Positions 16,842 to 26,040 of a stretch of 64,000 nt of DNA are shown piece after piece. Within the stretch, counting starts at the first letter, position 1, and each line of letters opens with the position of its first letter. This DNA comes from Mycobacterium sp. E3251. Its GTDB lineage: Bacteria; Actinomycetota; Actinomycetes; Mycobacteriales; Mycobacteriaceae. Below the pieces are notes generated by a model. That model was not told the origin of the DNA. It did no database searches and was given only the letters and a program-made list of their open reading frames with translations. The stretch spans positions 1-64,000 of the forward strand of contig NZ_LZJF01000184.1 in assembly GCF_001666835.1 (NCBI RefSeq). The letters run 5' to 3'. Both the position numbers and the translations under genes were made by a program.

Positions 16842-17165
16842 GTGATCGTGTCGGATTCGGGCGGTCGCGCGAATCTCAGCGACAAGGACCTCGTCGAATC
16901 AGTTCTCCGCGAACTCAGCGAGGCGGCCGACAAATGGGAAGCCTTGGTGGCAGAGGCCGAGGCCGTCACCTACAGCGTCGACCTCGGTGACATTTATGCC
17001 GTGGCGAATGCCGACGGCCGATTGCTCAAGCTGACTCTGCACCCCGGCGTGATGACCGGATACGCGCACGGCGAGCTCGCCGACAGGCTGAACCTCGCGA
17101 TCTCAGCGCTGCGCGAAGAGGCCGAAGCCGAGAACCGGGCAACTTACGGCGGGCCGCTGCATTAA
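16842..17165 (+). CDS. YbaB/EbfC-like small protein (Rv0030-like)
   Basis: About 107 residues from GTG 16842 (GTG 16848 is also possible); GGAGGGGG lies about 10 bases upstream. The core VTYSVDLGDIYAVANADGRLLKLTLHPGVMTGYAHGELADRLNLAI follows the YbaB/EbfC pattern. Those proteins are small dimeric DNA-binding or nucleoid proteins, and actinobacterial paralogues occur in ESX loci. Length is close to Rv0030 (109). It is the last plus-strand gene of the block and converges on the next gene. Confidence 0.8.
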   Translation: MIVSDSGGRANLSDKDLVESVLRELSEAADKWEALVAEAEAVTYSVDLGDIYAVANADGRLLKLTLHPGVMTGYAHGELADRLNLAISALREEAEAENRATYGGPLH

Positions 17166-17227
17166 CCCCGCGCTCATCGACCGGCGCTTGGGTCGGATGG
17201 GCGCCGGCTCTCTTCGCGCGTGCGCGC

Positions 17228-18004
17228 TCATCGGCCGGCGCCGGGAGGGCCCGCGAAAGCTTGTGCAATCTCCAGCCAGCGCTGCGCGTCGGGCCCATCG
17301 GCGGTGATGTCGAGGGCGCTGAGCGGACGCCGCTGAGTGACCAGAAAGCAGAAGTCTTCGGCGGAACCGGTGACCCGTTGCGAGGCGTCCGGCGATCCCC
17401 AGCTCCAGGTGTCGCCGCCGGGTCCGCGCAGCTCGACCAGGAACGGCTCGGCCGGAGCGGGGAGATTGTTGACGGCGAAGGCGTAGTCGCGCGTGCGCAC
17501 CCCCAAGTGGGCGATGGAGCGCAGCCGGTCGGTGGCCGCCCGTTTGATACCCAGCGCGTCGGCGACGTCCAACCCATGCGCCCAGGTCTCCATCAACCGC
17601 GCGGTGGCCATCGACGCCGCACTCATCGGTGGCCCGAACCAGGGGAGCTTGCGTCCGGCAGGAACCATCAGCAGCTCTTCGTGCAGACGCGCACGGGTCG
17701 AGCGCCAGTCGGCGAGCAGCTCGGCCGGCGCCAGAGCTGCCAATTCTTCGGCACCCGCGTCGACGAAGCCTGTCGGGTCGGCGGCGGCGGCCTTGAGCTC
17801 GTCGGCGAACCCGGCCTCGTCGGTGACCGCGGTCAGCGCGACGCGGTCGGTCCACAACAGGTGCGCGATCTGATGCGCGATGGTCCAACCCGGCGCGGGC
17901 GTCGCTTCGGCCCAGCGTTCGGCTGGCAGCGGCGCGACCAGGGCGTCAAGCTCGTCGCTTTCGGCACGTAGGTCGGCCACAATCTGTTCCGGACCCGCCA
18001 TCAT
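17228..18004 (-). CDS. Mycothiol-dependent maleylpyruvate isomerase/DinB-like protein (TIGR03084 type, Rv0036c-like)
   Basis: 258 residues. The N-terminal DinB-like four-helix bundle shows the metal-site pattern WTIAHQIAHLLWTD, with a further His in ETWAHGLDVADALG. The C-terminal half (about 170-258) is an SCP2-like small domain (FLVELRGPGGDTWSWG). Enzymes of this group use mycothiol, but the true substrate of Rv0036c relatives is unknown. ATG 18004 overlaps the stop of the upstream MFS gene (ATGA), so the two are coupled. Confidence 0.88.
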   Translation of the reverse strand: MMAGPEQIVADLRAESDELDALVAPLPAERWAEATPAPGWTIAHQIAHLLWTDRVALTAVTDEAGFADELKAAAADPTGFVDAGAEELAALAPAELLADWRSTRARLHEELLMVPAGRKLPWFGPPMSAASMATARLMETWAHGLDVADALGIKRAATDRLRSIAHLGVRTRDYAFAVNNLPAPAEPFLVELRGPGGDTWSWGSPDASQRVTGSAEDFCFLVTQRRPLSALDITADGPDAQRWLEIAQAFAGPPGAGR

Positions 18005-19320
18005 TGCCTCCGATCGTCGCTCGCCCCTGCCGGGTAGCGATTATTCGCCTGTTCGCCGCGCCGGCCCAAAACGCCGTGCATCGCCAGGCCGGCCAGGTAG
18101 AGCCCGGAAGCGACCAGCACGAATACTGGCGCATGCCCATCCGCGGGAATCAACGCCGCCGCCGCCGTGATCGCGGCGATGAAAGCCACCCAGAACAGCG
18201 CGTCTTGGACGGCGAACACGTGCCCGCGAAGGGCGTCGTCGACGTCCATCTGCATTGCCGAGTCGGCACACAGCTTGACCATCTGGCCGGTCACACCGAG
18301 GAAGAAGCCGCACCCCACCATGATCGGTAGCAGCAAGCCCGCGCCGGCGACCTCGATGATCGCCGAGGCCGCGAGCGCGCCGTTGACCGTGGCGTAGCGG
18401 CCCCAGCGACGAACCGCCGGCGGGGTCAGCACGTTGGCCAGAAAAGCGCCCAATCCGGTGGCACCGAAAAACACCAGCGCGGTACCCAGTCCCCCGACCG
18501 CGGGGTCGGTCAGGTGGTGCACCAGCAGCAAGACCAGCAGCGAGTTGATGCCGATCACCATTCGGTGCGCGGCCAGGCCCGACAGCGTGGCGGCGACCGT
18601 CGGTCGCTGTGCGACCGTACGCGCACCGTGCAGCCAGCCGGTGACCACGGCGTAGAGGACCGGTCCGTGGATCGCCCGCTTGGTGTCGTCCGGGCCCAGC
18701 ACGCGGGACCCGAACCGTAGCGACAGAAACAAGGCGATCGACACGGGGACCGCGGTGAGGAAGATGATCGCCGAGGCGCCCTTGTCGCCCGCACCGACCA
18801 GGAACCGCGGAACCAGCATGAAGTTGGCACCGATGAAGGCGGCGACGGCCCCGGACGCGTTGGCCAAGGCGTTCATGGTCACGACCTGTTCGCGGGGCAC
18901 GACGTGCGGCAGCGACGCCGACAGCCCGGACGCGACGAACCGGGCCAAGCCGTTGGCTAAGAGCGCGCCCAACAACAGCGGCAGGTCGCCGGCTTTCACG
19001 GCGAGGATCGTGCCGATGGCGGCGATCAGGATGAGGCGGCCGACGTTGGCGCCGACGAGCACCAGCCGCCGGTCCCAACGGTCCATCAGCGCGCCGGCGA
19101 ACGGCCCCAGCAGCGAGTACGGCAGGAAGAGCACGGTAAACGCCCGTGCGATGGCCATCGGATCGGCGGCACGGTCCGGATTGAACAGCAACGCTCCGGC
19201 CAGACCGGCCTGGAACAGGCCGTCACCGAATTGACTCGCCATGCGCACCTGCAGCAGCCGCCAGAAGTCTGGCAAACCCCGTACCGACCGCCAGATTTCG
19301 ACGGGTGCGCTTGAGTGCAT
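18001..19320 (-). CDS. MFS transporter (Rv0037c-like)
   Basis: About 439 residues with roughly twelve hydrophobic segments and the MFS loop GALMDRWDRRLVLVGANVGR between helices 2 and 3. This resembles the MFS_3/DHA3-type exporters. I chose ATG 19320 (MHSSAPVEIWRSV) because the following residues match the Rv0037c N-terminus as I recall it. An in-frame start at 19374 would add 18 residues. The substrate is unknown. It is divergent from the Rv0038-like gene and coupled to the downstream gene. Confidence 0.9.
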   Translation of the reverse strand: MHSSAPVEIWRSVRGLPDFWRLLQVRMASQFGDGLFQAGLAGALLFNPDRAADPMAIARAFTVLFLPYSLLGPFAGALMDRWDRRLVLVGANVGRLILIAAIGTILAVKAGDLPLLLGALLANGLARFVASGLSASLPHVVPREQVVTMNALANASGAVAAFIGANFMLVPRFLVGAGDKGASAIIFLTAVPVSIALFLSLRFGSRVLGPDDTKRAIHGPVLYAVVTGWLHGARTVAQRPTVAATLSGLAAHRMVIGINSLLVLLLVHHLTDPAVGGLGTALVFFGATGLGAFLANVLTPPAVRRWGRYATVNGALAASAIIEVAGAGLLLPIMVGCGFFLGVTGQMVKLCADSAMQMDVDDALRGHVFAVQDALFWVAFIAAITAAAALIPADGHAPVFVLVASGLYLAGLAMHGVLGRRGEQANNRYPAGASDDRRQ

Positions 19321-19462
19321 CCGGGATTGGATCACGAAACCGACTTCCAAAGTTGGGGCTAGCAAGCTCGTCACCGTCCGAGCCGACGTACCAACAGTAC
19401 AAATCTTCGCGCCCCGCGCTCGATTCCCCCGGGCGGCAGGCGCCGGATGCGATGATGGTTGG

Positions 19463-20068
19463 GTGCCGCCGCCCGAGGACCCAGAGGACTATGTCGCGCC
19501 GGCCGCGCAGCGGGTGCGCGCGGGGACGTTGCTGCTTGCCAACACCGATCTGTTCGAGCCGACTTTTCGGCGCAGCGTGATCTACATCGTCGAACACAAC
19601 GACGGAGGCACGCTGGGGGTCGTGCTCAACCGCGCCAGCGAGACCGCGGTGTACAACGTGCTGCCGCAGTGGACCAAATTGGCGGCCAAGCCGAAGACGA
19701 TGTTCATCGGCGGTCCGGTGAAGCGGGACGCGGCGCTATGCCTGGCGGCGTTGCGGGTTGGCGCGGATCCGCAAGGGGTGGCCGGGCTGCGGCATGTGGA
19801 TGGCCGGGTGGTGATGGTCGATCTCGACGCCGACCCCGACACGATCGCTCCCATGGTGGAGGGCGTCCGGATTTTCGCGGGCTACTCCGGTTGGACCATT
19901 GGGCAGCTGGAAGGTGAAATCGAACGCGACGACTGGATCGTCTTGTCCGCGTTGCCATCTGACGTTTTGGCGGGGGCGAGGTCCGACCTGTGGGCGCAGG
20001 TGCTGCGCCGCCAGCCGTTGCCCTTGTCGTTGCTTGCCACCCACCCGATAGACCTGAGCCGCAACTAG
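19463..20068 (+). CDS. YqgE/AlgH-family protein (UPF0301, Rv0038-like)
   Basis: 201 residues from GTG 19463, matching the ~202 residues of Rv0038. Family signatures are RAGTLLLANTDLFEPTFRRSVIYIVEHNDGGTLGVVLNR near the N-terminus, then FIGGPVKRDAALCLA and FAGYSGWTIGQLEGEIERDDW. The biochemical role of YqgE/AlgH proteins is unclear. The long upstream extension of the frame (to 19241) is antisense to the MFS gene and is not part of the protein. Confidence 0.93.
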   Translation: MPPPEDPEDYVAPAAQRVRAGTLLLANTDLFEPTFRRSVIYIVEHNDGGTLGVVLNRASETAVYNVLPQWTKLAAKPKTMFIGGPVKRDAALCLAALRVGADPQGVAGLRHVDGRVVMVDLDADPDTIAPMVEGVRIFAGYSGWTIGQLEGEIERDDWIVLSALPSDVLAGARSDLWAQVLRRQPLPLSLLATHPIDLSRN

Positions 20069-20075
20069 CGCCCCT

Positions 20076-20091
20076 CCCCCGCCCGCGGGGG
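20076..20091. terminator. Possible hairpin terminator between convergent genes
   Basis: CCCCCGC (20076-20082) faces GCGGGGG (20085-20091) with a 2-4 base loop, in the 34-base gap between convergent genes. There is no T run, as is common in mycobacteria. Strength is uncertain. Confidence 0.4.
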
Positions 20092-20102
20092 TCCAGCGGG
20101 CT

Positions 20103-20444
20103 TCAGTGGCAAGACTGCGTGCAGCCGGCGCAGGTTCCCCCGCAGCCGGGCGCCGCCGCCTCTCGCTGCAACGCGAAGCGCGCACTCTGCCATGACCCGG
20201 CGCCCACCGTTCCGAAGGCGCCCGCGACACAGACGATCAACACCACGAGTGCGGTGTGTGGGGAGGCTGCCAGCGCCACCACACCGCCCGCGGCCAGCAT
20301 GATCGCCGCCGCCAGTTGCGCCGGGGCCATGGACCGCAGCGCGAGCGAGGTCGGGTCGACGTTCTGGGTGCGCGCCAACGACCAAGTTCCGAACCCGGCG
20401 GAGGCCACCGCCGCACACATGCACAGCACTCCCGCAATAAGCAT
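20103..20444 (-). CDS. Small membrane protein with Cys-rich tail (Rv0039c-like)
   Basis: 113 residues (Rv0039c is about 115). Three hydrophobic segments are visible: MLIAGVLCMCAAVASAGFGTW, LAAAIMLAAGGVVALAA and ALVVLIVCVAGAFGTV. The C-terminus is a compact Cys cluster, CGGTCAGCTQSCH, with four Cys and a terminal His that could hold a metal or form disulfides. Function is unknown. Confidence 0.8.
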   Translation of the reverse strand: MLIAGVLCMCAAVASAGFGTWSLARTQNVDPTSLALRSMAPAQLAAAIMLAAGGVVALAASPHTALVVLIVCVAGAFGTVGAGSWQSARFALQREAAAPGCGGTCAGCTQSCH

Positions 20445-20508
20445 GGCCTCACAATACGAGCCCGGACACCGGTCCGCTCAGTGGGCTCCAGCGGAGCCGC
20501 GGCACCGC

Positions 20509-21663
20509 TCAGTGCTGCAAGAACGAGAAATTGGGGAGTGGGGGGAGGCCGGGGACCAGGGCTAACAGGTTCGGCGTGGGCTGACGGCTGGGCATCGGCG
20601 CCGGGGGGAGGCCCACCGGGGGAGCCGTTGCCGATGTTTGCCGGAGCGGAGCCACGGCGGGAGCCTGAGCAACCGGAGCTGTGGCGGGCGCCTGCCCGAC
20701 CGGAGCGGTGGCCGGTAGCTGGCCGACCGGAGCCGCGGCGGGAACCTGCGGAGCGGGAACCTGCGGGGCGGGAGCCTGGGCCGGGGTCAGCCCGACCGGC
20801 GAGGCCGCCGGGGTCTGGACCGGCGCCGGCGCCGGGGCCCCGGGAACGGTGATGCGGAAGCCGTTCACGATGGCGTCGGTGGCCGGTGCGTCGGCGACGG
20901 CTACCGCACGATCGGTGGTCACCGCGAGCGACACGAGGTACTTGTCGCGCCCCGAGGTGGCGATGACGTGGCGCCGCGAGGTGTTCAGCGTCATGTCGCC
21001 GTCGCGGTATGTGCCTTCGACGATCGAGGACGGGAAGCCGCCGAAATCGGCCATCGAGGCGTTGGTGGGCTGCCAGGCCAGCAGCTTCTGGCTGTCGACG
21101 TAGCCGTGGCTGATGGCCTCGCGAGGATCGAAATCGCCGACCAGCTTGTACACCACCACTTGGGCATTCGACGAGTAGATGCTGCTGCCCTGCCGGTCGG
21201 CGATCACTGCGAACGCGTCGGGCACGTTCGGGTCGGGCACCTGAGTCCAGCGGGCCGGCACCGGCAAGGTGATGTCAAGTGCCTTGAGGTCCTGGGGTTT
21301 TTGCGCCTCGAGCTTGACGCCCTTCGACTGCAGGTATTCACGGATGGTCCCGGAGGTGGCCGGAGCCGGAGTGACCGCGGGGGCCACCGGCGCGGCGGGC
21401 GCGGCCGCCGCGGGCACCGTTGCACCCGGGGCCGTCGGAGATGCGACGGGATTCTGCGCCGGCGGGGCGGCAAGGAACCGGTTGGTCGGCGCCTGCCCGG
21501 GCGCGGCTGCGACGTTCTGCGGCGCCGGGACGGCGGGAGCGGGTGATGGCGCGGGAAGTAAGGGGTCTGCCGATGCCTGGGCGCCCGTGACAACCGCCAT
21601 GCCGATCAGGCCGGCGACCATACCCCCGAGGAGCGCACGGCGGGCGGGGACGATCTCAATCAT
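20509..21663 (-). CDS. mtc28: Proline-rich secreted antigen Mtc28 (LpqN/LpqT-related)
   Basis: 384 residues, against about 310 for M. tuberculosis Rv0040c. There is a Sec signal peptide (residues ~1-33, ending AQASADPLLP), a Pro/Ala-rich segment and then the conserved domain starting SGTIREYLQSKGVKLEAQKPQ, with DITLPVPARWTQVPDPNVPDAF and SRRHVIATSGRDKYLVSL. The tail after about residue 275 is greatly extended by APVGQ/APATAPV-type repeats. Start is ATG 21663 (MIEIVPARR), not 21681. It is divergent from leuS. Confidence 0.93.
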   Translation of the reverse strand: MIEIVPARRALLGGMVAGLIGMAVVTGAQASADPLLPAPSPAPAVPAPQNVAAAPGQAPTNRFLAAPPAQNPVASPTAPGATVPAAAAPAAPVAPAVTPAPATSGTIREYLQSKGVKLEAQKPQDLKALDITLPVPARWTQVPDPNVPDAFAVIADRQGSSIYSSNAQVVVYKLVGDFDPREAISHGYVDSQKLLAWQPTNASMADFGGFPSSIVEGTYRDGDMTLNTSRRHVIATSGRDKYLVSLAVTTDRAVAVADAPATDAIVNGFRITVPGAPAPAPVQTPAASPVGLTPAQAPAPQVPAPQVPAAAPVGQLPATAPVGQAPATAPVAQAPAVAPLRQTSATAPPVGLPPAPMPSRQPTPNLLALVPGLPPLPNFSFLQH

Positions 21664-21842
21664 CTGCCTCGGTCCTTCCAATGGCGCACTGCCAGGTCAT
21701 TAGAGGCCGACTGTAACTACAGGTCAAAGGCCATGGATAGGCTCGAAATACAGCTGGGATGAACCCCTGATCGGTGCGCAACGGAACCGAGATCATCCTG
21801 TGGCCGGCGGTCGGCTCGAGGCGTCCCTTATACCCTGTTCAG

Positions 21843-24755
21843 GTGACCGAATCCCCGACCACCGCCGCCGAGAGCAACTCCGGTGCCGTTCAGACGGACC
21901 CCGATGCGCCGACGCATCGCTACACCGCGGCGCTGGCGGGCCGTATCGAGAGCACCTGGCAGGAGAACTGGGCGAAGCTCGGGACGTTCAACGTGCCCAA
22001 CCCGGTCGGTTCGTTGGCTCCGGCGGACGGCAGCCCCGTCCCCGCCGACAAGTTGTTCGTGCAGGACATGTTTCCCTATCCCTCCGGCGAGGGACTGCAC
22101 GTCGGCCATCCGCTGGGTTACATCGCCACCGACGTATACGCCCGCTATTTCCGGATGACCGGACATAACGTCCTGCACGCGTTGGGTTTCGACTCGTTCG
22201 GGCTGCCCGCCGAGCAATACGCCGTACAAACCGGCACCCATCCGCGCACCCGTACTGAAGCCAACGTCGTGAACTTCCGGCGTCAACTGGGTCGGCTGGG
22301 CCTCGGCCACGACAGCCGGCGCAGCTTCTCGACCACCGATGTCGAGTTCTACAAGTGGACACAGTGGATTTTCCTGCAGATCTACAACGCCTGGTTCGAC
22401 ACCGCGGCCCGCAAGGCCCGACCGATCTCCGAGCTGATCTCCGAATTCGACTCCGGCGCGCGGCGCCTCGACGACGGACGGGACTGGGCCACGCTGTCGG
22501 CGGGGGAGCGGGCCGACGTGATAGACGCCCACCGATTGGTCTACCGCGCCGACTCGATGGTGAACTGGTGTCCGGGCCTGGGCACGGTGTTGGCCAACGA
22601 AGAGGTCACGGCCGACGGCCGCAGCGACCGCGGCAACTTCCCGGTATTCCGGAAACGGTTGCGGCAGTGGATGATGCGTATCACCGCCTACGCCGACCGG
22701 CTCCTTGACGACCTGGAGCTGCTGGACTGGCCGGAGCCGGTCAAAACCATGCAGCGCAACTGGATCGGCCGCTCCACCGGTACCCGGGCGCTGTTCTCGG
22801 CGATCAACGCCAGCGGCGAGACGGTCGACATCGAGGTGTTCACCACCCGGCCGGACACCATGTTCGGCGCCACCTACCTGGTGCTGGCCCCCGAGCACGA
22901 CCTGGTCGACGGGCTGGTCGCCACGAGCTGGCCCGAGGGGACCGACGCCCGATGGACTTACGGCGCCGCGACGCCGGGGGAGGCCGTCGCCGCGTACCGG
23001 CGGGCGATCGCGGCGAAGTCGGACCTCGAGCGTCAGGAGAGCAGGGAGAAGACGGGCGTCTTTCTGGGGAGCTACGCCACCAATCCCGCCAACGGCAAGC
23101 CGGTGCCGATCTTCATCGCCGACTACGTCCTGGCCGGGTACGGCACCGGCGCGATCATGGCGGTCCCCGGCCACGACCAGCGCGACTGGGACTTCGCCCA
23201 TGAGTTCGGCCTTCCCATCGTGGAAGTCATTGCCGGGGGCGACATTTCGGAGGCCGCGTACACAGGCGACGGCGTGTTGGTGAACTCCGGCTACCTGGAC
23301 GGAATGGACGTGTCGGCGGCCAAAGAAGCGATCACCGCCCGCCTGCAGGCGGACGGTCGCGGCTGGGCCCGGATCGAATTCAAGCTGCGGGACTGGCTTT
23401 TCGCCCGGCAGCGCTACTGGGGCGAGCCGTTCCCGATCGTCTACGACCGCGACGGACGCGCCCACGCCCTCGACGAGTCCGCGCTGCCGGTCGAGCTGCC
23501 CGATGTGCCCGACTATTCGCCGGTGTTGTTCGACCCCGACGACGCCGACAGCGAGCCGTCCCCGCCACTGGCCAAGGCGACCGAGTGGGTGCACGTCGAG
23601 CTGGATCTCGGCGACGGTCTGCAGCCCTATACTCGCGACACCAACGTGATGCCGCAGTGGGCCGGCAGCTCCTGGTACGAACTGCGCTACACCGATCCGC
23701 ACAATTCGGAAAGGTTGTGCGATAAGGAGAATGAGGCCTATTGGATGGGTCCGCGGCCGGCCGAGCATGGCCCGCAGGATCCCGGCGGCGTCGACCTGTA
23801 TGTCGGCGGCGCCGAACACGCGGTGCTGCACCTGCTGTATGCGCGGTTCTGGCACAAGGTGTTGTACGACCTGGGCCATGTCAGTTCCCGGGAGCCGTAC
23901 CGCCGCCTGGTCAACCAGGGCTATATCCAGGCTTTCGCCTACACCGACTCGCGCGGGTCGTACGTTCCGGCCGACGAGGTGGTCGAGCGTGGGGGACGAT
24001 TCTTCCATCCGGGCCCCGGCGGCGAGATCGAGGTCTTTCAGGAATTCGGCAAAATCGGTAAGAGCCTGAAGAATTCGGTCTCCCCCGACGAGATCTGCGA
24101 CGAATACGGCGCGGACACGCTGCGGGTGTACGAGATGTCGATGGGTCCGCTGGAGGCATCTCGCCCGTGGGCCACCAAGGACGTCGTCGGGGCACACCGC
24201 TTCCTGCAGCGTGTGTGGCGACTGGTGGTCGACGAGCACACCGGCCAGACCCGGGTGCTCGACGTGGCCGGACAACAGGAGCTGGACACCGCCACCCTGC
24301 GGGCGCTGCACCGCACTATCGCGGGGGTCTCGGAAGACTATGCCGCACTTCGCAATAACACCGCGGCGGCCAAGCTGATCGAATACACCAACCACCTCAC
24401 CAAAGAACACCGCGACGCCGTTCCCCGGGCCGCGGTCGAACCGCTGGTGCTGATGTTGGCGCCGCTGGCCCCGCATATGGCCGAGGAGCTATGGGCGCGG
24501 CTGGGCCACACCACGTCGCTGGCGCGCGGTCCGTTCCCGCAGGCCGATCCGGCCTACCTGGTCGACGACAGCGTCGAATACCCGGTCCAGGTCAACGGCA
24601 AGGTGCGTGGGCGAGTGGTGGTGGCGGCCGACGCCGATCAGGACACCCTAAAGGCCGCGGCATTGTCGGATGAGAAGGTCCAGGCATTCTTGGCGGGCGC
24701 CAATCCCCGCAAGGTGATCGTGGTCCCCGGTCGGCTGGTGAACCTCGTCGTCTAG
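21843..24755 (+). CDS. leuS: Leucyl-tRNA synthetase
   Basis: 970 residues of class I aminoacyl-tRNA synthetase. The HIGH signature is in PYPSGEGLHVGHPLGY and the KMSKS signature is KIGKSLKNS. The CP1 editing domain has FTTRPDTMFGATYLVLAPEH and AVPGHDQRDWDFA. The C-terminal domain reads YPVQVNGKVRGRVVVAAD. It charges tRNA-Leu in the cytosol. I chose GTG 21843 (TESPTTAAES), as in Rv0041, rather than the in-frame upstream start at 21774. Confidence 0.98.
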   Translation: MTESPTTAAESNSGAVQTDPDAPTHRYTAALAGRIESTWQENWAKLGTFNVPNPVGSLAPADGSPVPADKLFVQDMFPYPSGEGLHVGHPLGYIATDVYARYFRMTGHNVLHALGFDSFGLPAEQYAVQTGTHPRTRTEANVVNFRRQLGRLGLGHDSRRSFSTTDVEFYKWTQWIFLQIYNAWFDTAARKARPISELISEFDSGARRLDDGRDWATLSAGERADVIDAHRLVYRADSMVNWCPGLGTVLANEEVTADGRSDRGNFPVFRKRLRQWMMRITAYADRLLDDLELLDWPEPVKTMQRNWIGRSTGTRALFSAINASGETVDIEVFTTRPDTMFGATYLVLAPEHDLVDGLVATSWPEGTDARWTYGAATPGEAVAAYRRAIAAKSDLERQESREKTGVFLGSYATNPANGKPVPIFIADYVLAGYGTGAIMAVPGHDQRDWDFAHEFGLPIVEVIAGGDISEAAYTGDGVLVNSGYLDGMDVSAAKEAITARLQADGRGWARIEFKLRDWLFARQRYWGEPFPIVYDRDGRAHALDESALPVELPDVPDYSPVLFDPDDADSEPSPPLAKATEWVHVELDLGDGLQPYTRDTNVMPQWAGSSWYELRYTDPHNSERLCDKENEAYWMGPRPAEHGPQDPGGVDLYVGGAEHAVLHLLYARFWHKVLYDLGHVSSREPYRRLVNQGYIQAFAYTDSRGSYVPADEVVERGGRFFHPGPGGEIEVFQEFGKIGKSLKNSVSPDEICDEYGADTLRVYEMSMGPLEASRPWATKDVVGAHRFLQRVWRLVVDEHTGQTRVLDVAGQQELDTATLRALHRTIAGVSEDYAALRNNTAAAKLIEYTNHLTKEHRDAVPRAAVEPLVLMLAPLAPHMAEELWARLGHTTSLARGPFPQADPAYLVDDSVEYPVQVNGKVRGRVVVAADADQDTLKAAALSDEKVQAFLAGANPRKVIVVPGRLVNLVV

Positions 24756-24766
24756 CGGGTCGCGAG

Positions 24767-25438
24767 TCACCGGCCCGCGGGCCGCAGCACCACTTCGTGG
24801 ACGTGGCCGTCGGGCGGCGTCGCCAGCACGTTGGCGACCGCCGCCGCGACGGTTTCCGGCTTGAGAAACTTCGCCGGGTCGTACGTCCCGCCCTCGAATG
24901 CGACGAGTTCGCGCTGCATTTCGGTGTCGGTGCGGCCGGGGTAGACCGTCGTCACCCGCAGCTGCGGTTCGTCTGCTCGCAGCGAGTCGGCGAAGGCGCG
25001 CAACGCGAACTTACTGGCCGAGTAGGAGGCCATGCCGGGCGAAACGTTGCGCCCCGCACCGGAGTTGATGAAGACCACTTGGCCGCGGGCACTCCGCAAC
25101 GCCGGTAGCAGCGCCAGCGTAAGTCCTACCGGTCCAAGCACATTCACGGCGAAGGTGGCGCGCCACTCATCGACGTCGGAATCCGCGACATGACCGGGTA
25201 TCGACACCCCGGCGTTGTGCACCAGCACATCGAGTTCGTCCACGATCTCGCAGGCGGCCTCGATCTCCGCAATGTCGGTCAGGTCCAGTGGGAACGTCGT
25301 CGCGTCCAGTTTCTGGGCAACGGCGTCGAGCCGGTCGGAGGGCCGACCGGCCAGCAGCAGAGTGTGAGTGGGGGCCAGCGCCGTGGCGATCGCGGAACCG
25401 ATACCGCCGCCGGCGCCGGTGATGAGTGCAGTTGGCAT
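24767..25438 (-). CDS. Short-chain dehydrogenase/reductase
   Basis: 223 residues of classical SDR type. The cofactor motif TGAGGGIG is at residues 7-14, NAG at about 95, and the catalytic YSASK at about 141-145. Ser of INSGAG completes the triad. The short length is due to a minimal C-terminus. The substrate is unknown. It converges with leuS (11-base gap) and is followed upstream by the MarR gene in the same direction. M. tuberculosis lacks a gene here, as I recall. Confidence 0.92.
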   Translation of the reverse strand: MPTALITGAGGGIGSAIATALAPTHTLLLAGRPSDRLDAVAQKLDATTFPLDLTDIAEIEAACEIVDELDVLVHNAGVSIPGHVADSDVDEWRATFAVNVLGPVGLTLALLPALRSARGQVVFINSGAGRNVSPGMASYSASKFALRAFADSLRADEPQLRVTTVYPGRTDTEMQRELVAFEGGTYDPAKFLKPETVAAAVANVLATPPDGHVHEVVLRPAGR

Positions 25439-25486
25439 GCACCGCAGTCTACGGGCTCCGCCAAAATCATTGAAGCGCAGGTACTT

Positions 25487-25993
25487 TCACGCCTCTTTAC
25501 AGGCGGGTGACTCACCGGCGGGCGCGGACGCCGGCTCGCCGCAGGCCAGCCGCTCGAGCGGCGCCAACGCCTGCATCAGGGTGCCGAGGTCCGACGCGGG
25601 CAGTTGACTGAGCATCGCGGCCAGCGAGGCACGCCGGTTGGCCAGGGACTCGCCGTGCACGGCACGCCCGCGCGGGGTGATGTCGACCAGCACCGCCCGC
25701 AGGTCGGACGGATCGCGCGAGCGTTTGACCAGGCCCAGCTTTTCCAGCCGGCGGATCGCCACTGTGGTGGTGGGAGTGCGCACCCGTTCATGGGCCGCCA
25801 GGTCGGTCATCCGAATCGGTCCCTGATCCAGCAAGGTGACCAGAATCGACAGTTGCGCCAACGTCAATTCGCCCGCGGCCGCGGTGCCGCTCGGGTCTCC
25901 GCGCCGCAGAATCGAAAACAATTTGGACAGCGCACGGTGCAAACCTTCCGCAAGCTCGGTCACCTCGGCCGCGGTGGATTCGCTGTCCGCCAT
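25487..25993 (-). CDS. MarR-family transcriptional regulator (Rv0042c-like)
   Basis: 168 residues from ATG 25993 (MADSESTAAE). Winged-helix features are LTLAQLSILVTLLDQGPIRMTDLAAHERVRTPTTTVAIRRLEKLGLVKRSRDPSDLRAVLVDITPRG, which is helix 2 through the DR-type wing. An upstream in-frame Met at 26029 would overlap promoter elements. A 14-bp palindrome 48 bases upstream is a likely autoregulatory site. It may control the downstream SDR gene (48-base gap). Confidence 0.92.
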   Translation of the reverse strand: MADSESTAAEVTELAEGLHRALSKLFSILRRGDPSGTAAAGELTLAQLSILVTLLDQGPIRMTDLAAHERVRTPTTTVAIRRLEKLGLVKRSRDPSDLRAVLVDITPRGRAVHGESLANRRASLAAMLSQLPASDLGTLMQALAPLERLACGEPASAPAGESPACKEA

Positions 25994-26040
25994 AAACGGG
26001 GAGTCTAACGCGATATCAGGCGCGTACAAGCTAGCTAAGC

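Noticed and set aside
17166..17227. GCCGGC-rich dyads between the Rv0030-like and Rv0036c-like genes as a terminator
   Set aside because: Pairings are short and inconsistent; no single convincing stem.
21828..24476. An 882-codon open frame on the minus strand
   Set aside because: It lies wholly antisense to leuS, which has full class I synthetase motifs. High GC produces such long shadow frames.
24771..24784. Palindrome CGGCCCGCGGGCCG between leuS and the SDR gene
   Set aside because: Without a loop it is a weak hairpin, it overlaps the SDR coding end, and such GC palindromes are common in this DNA.
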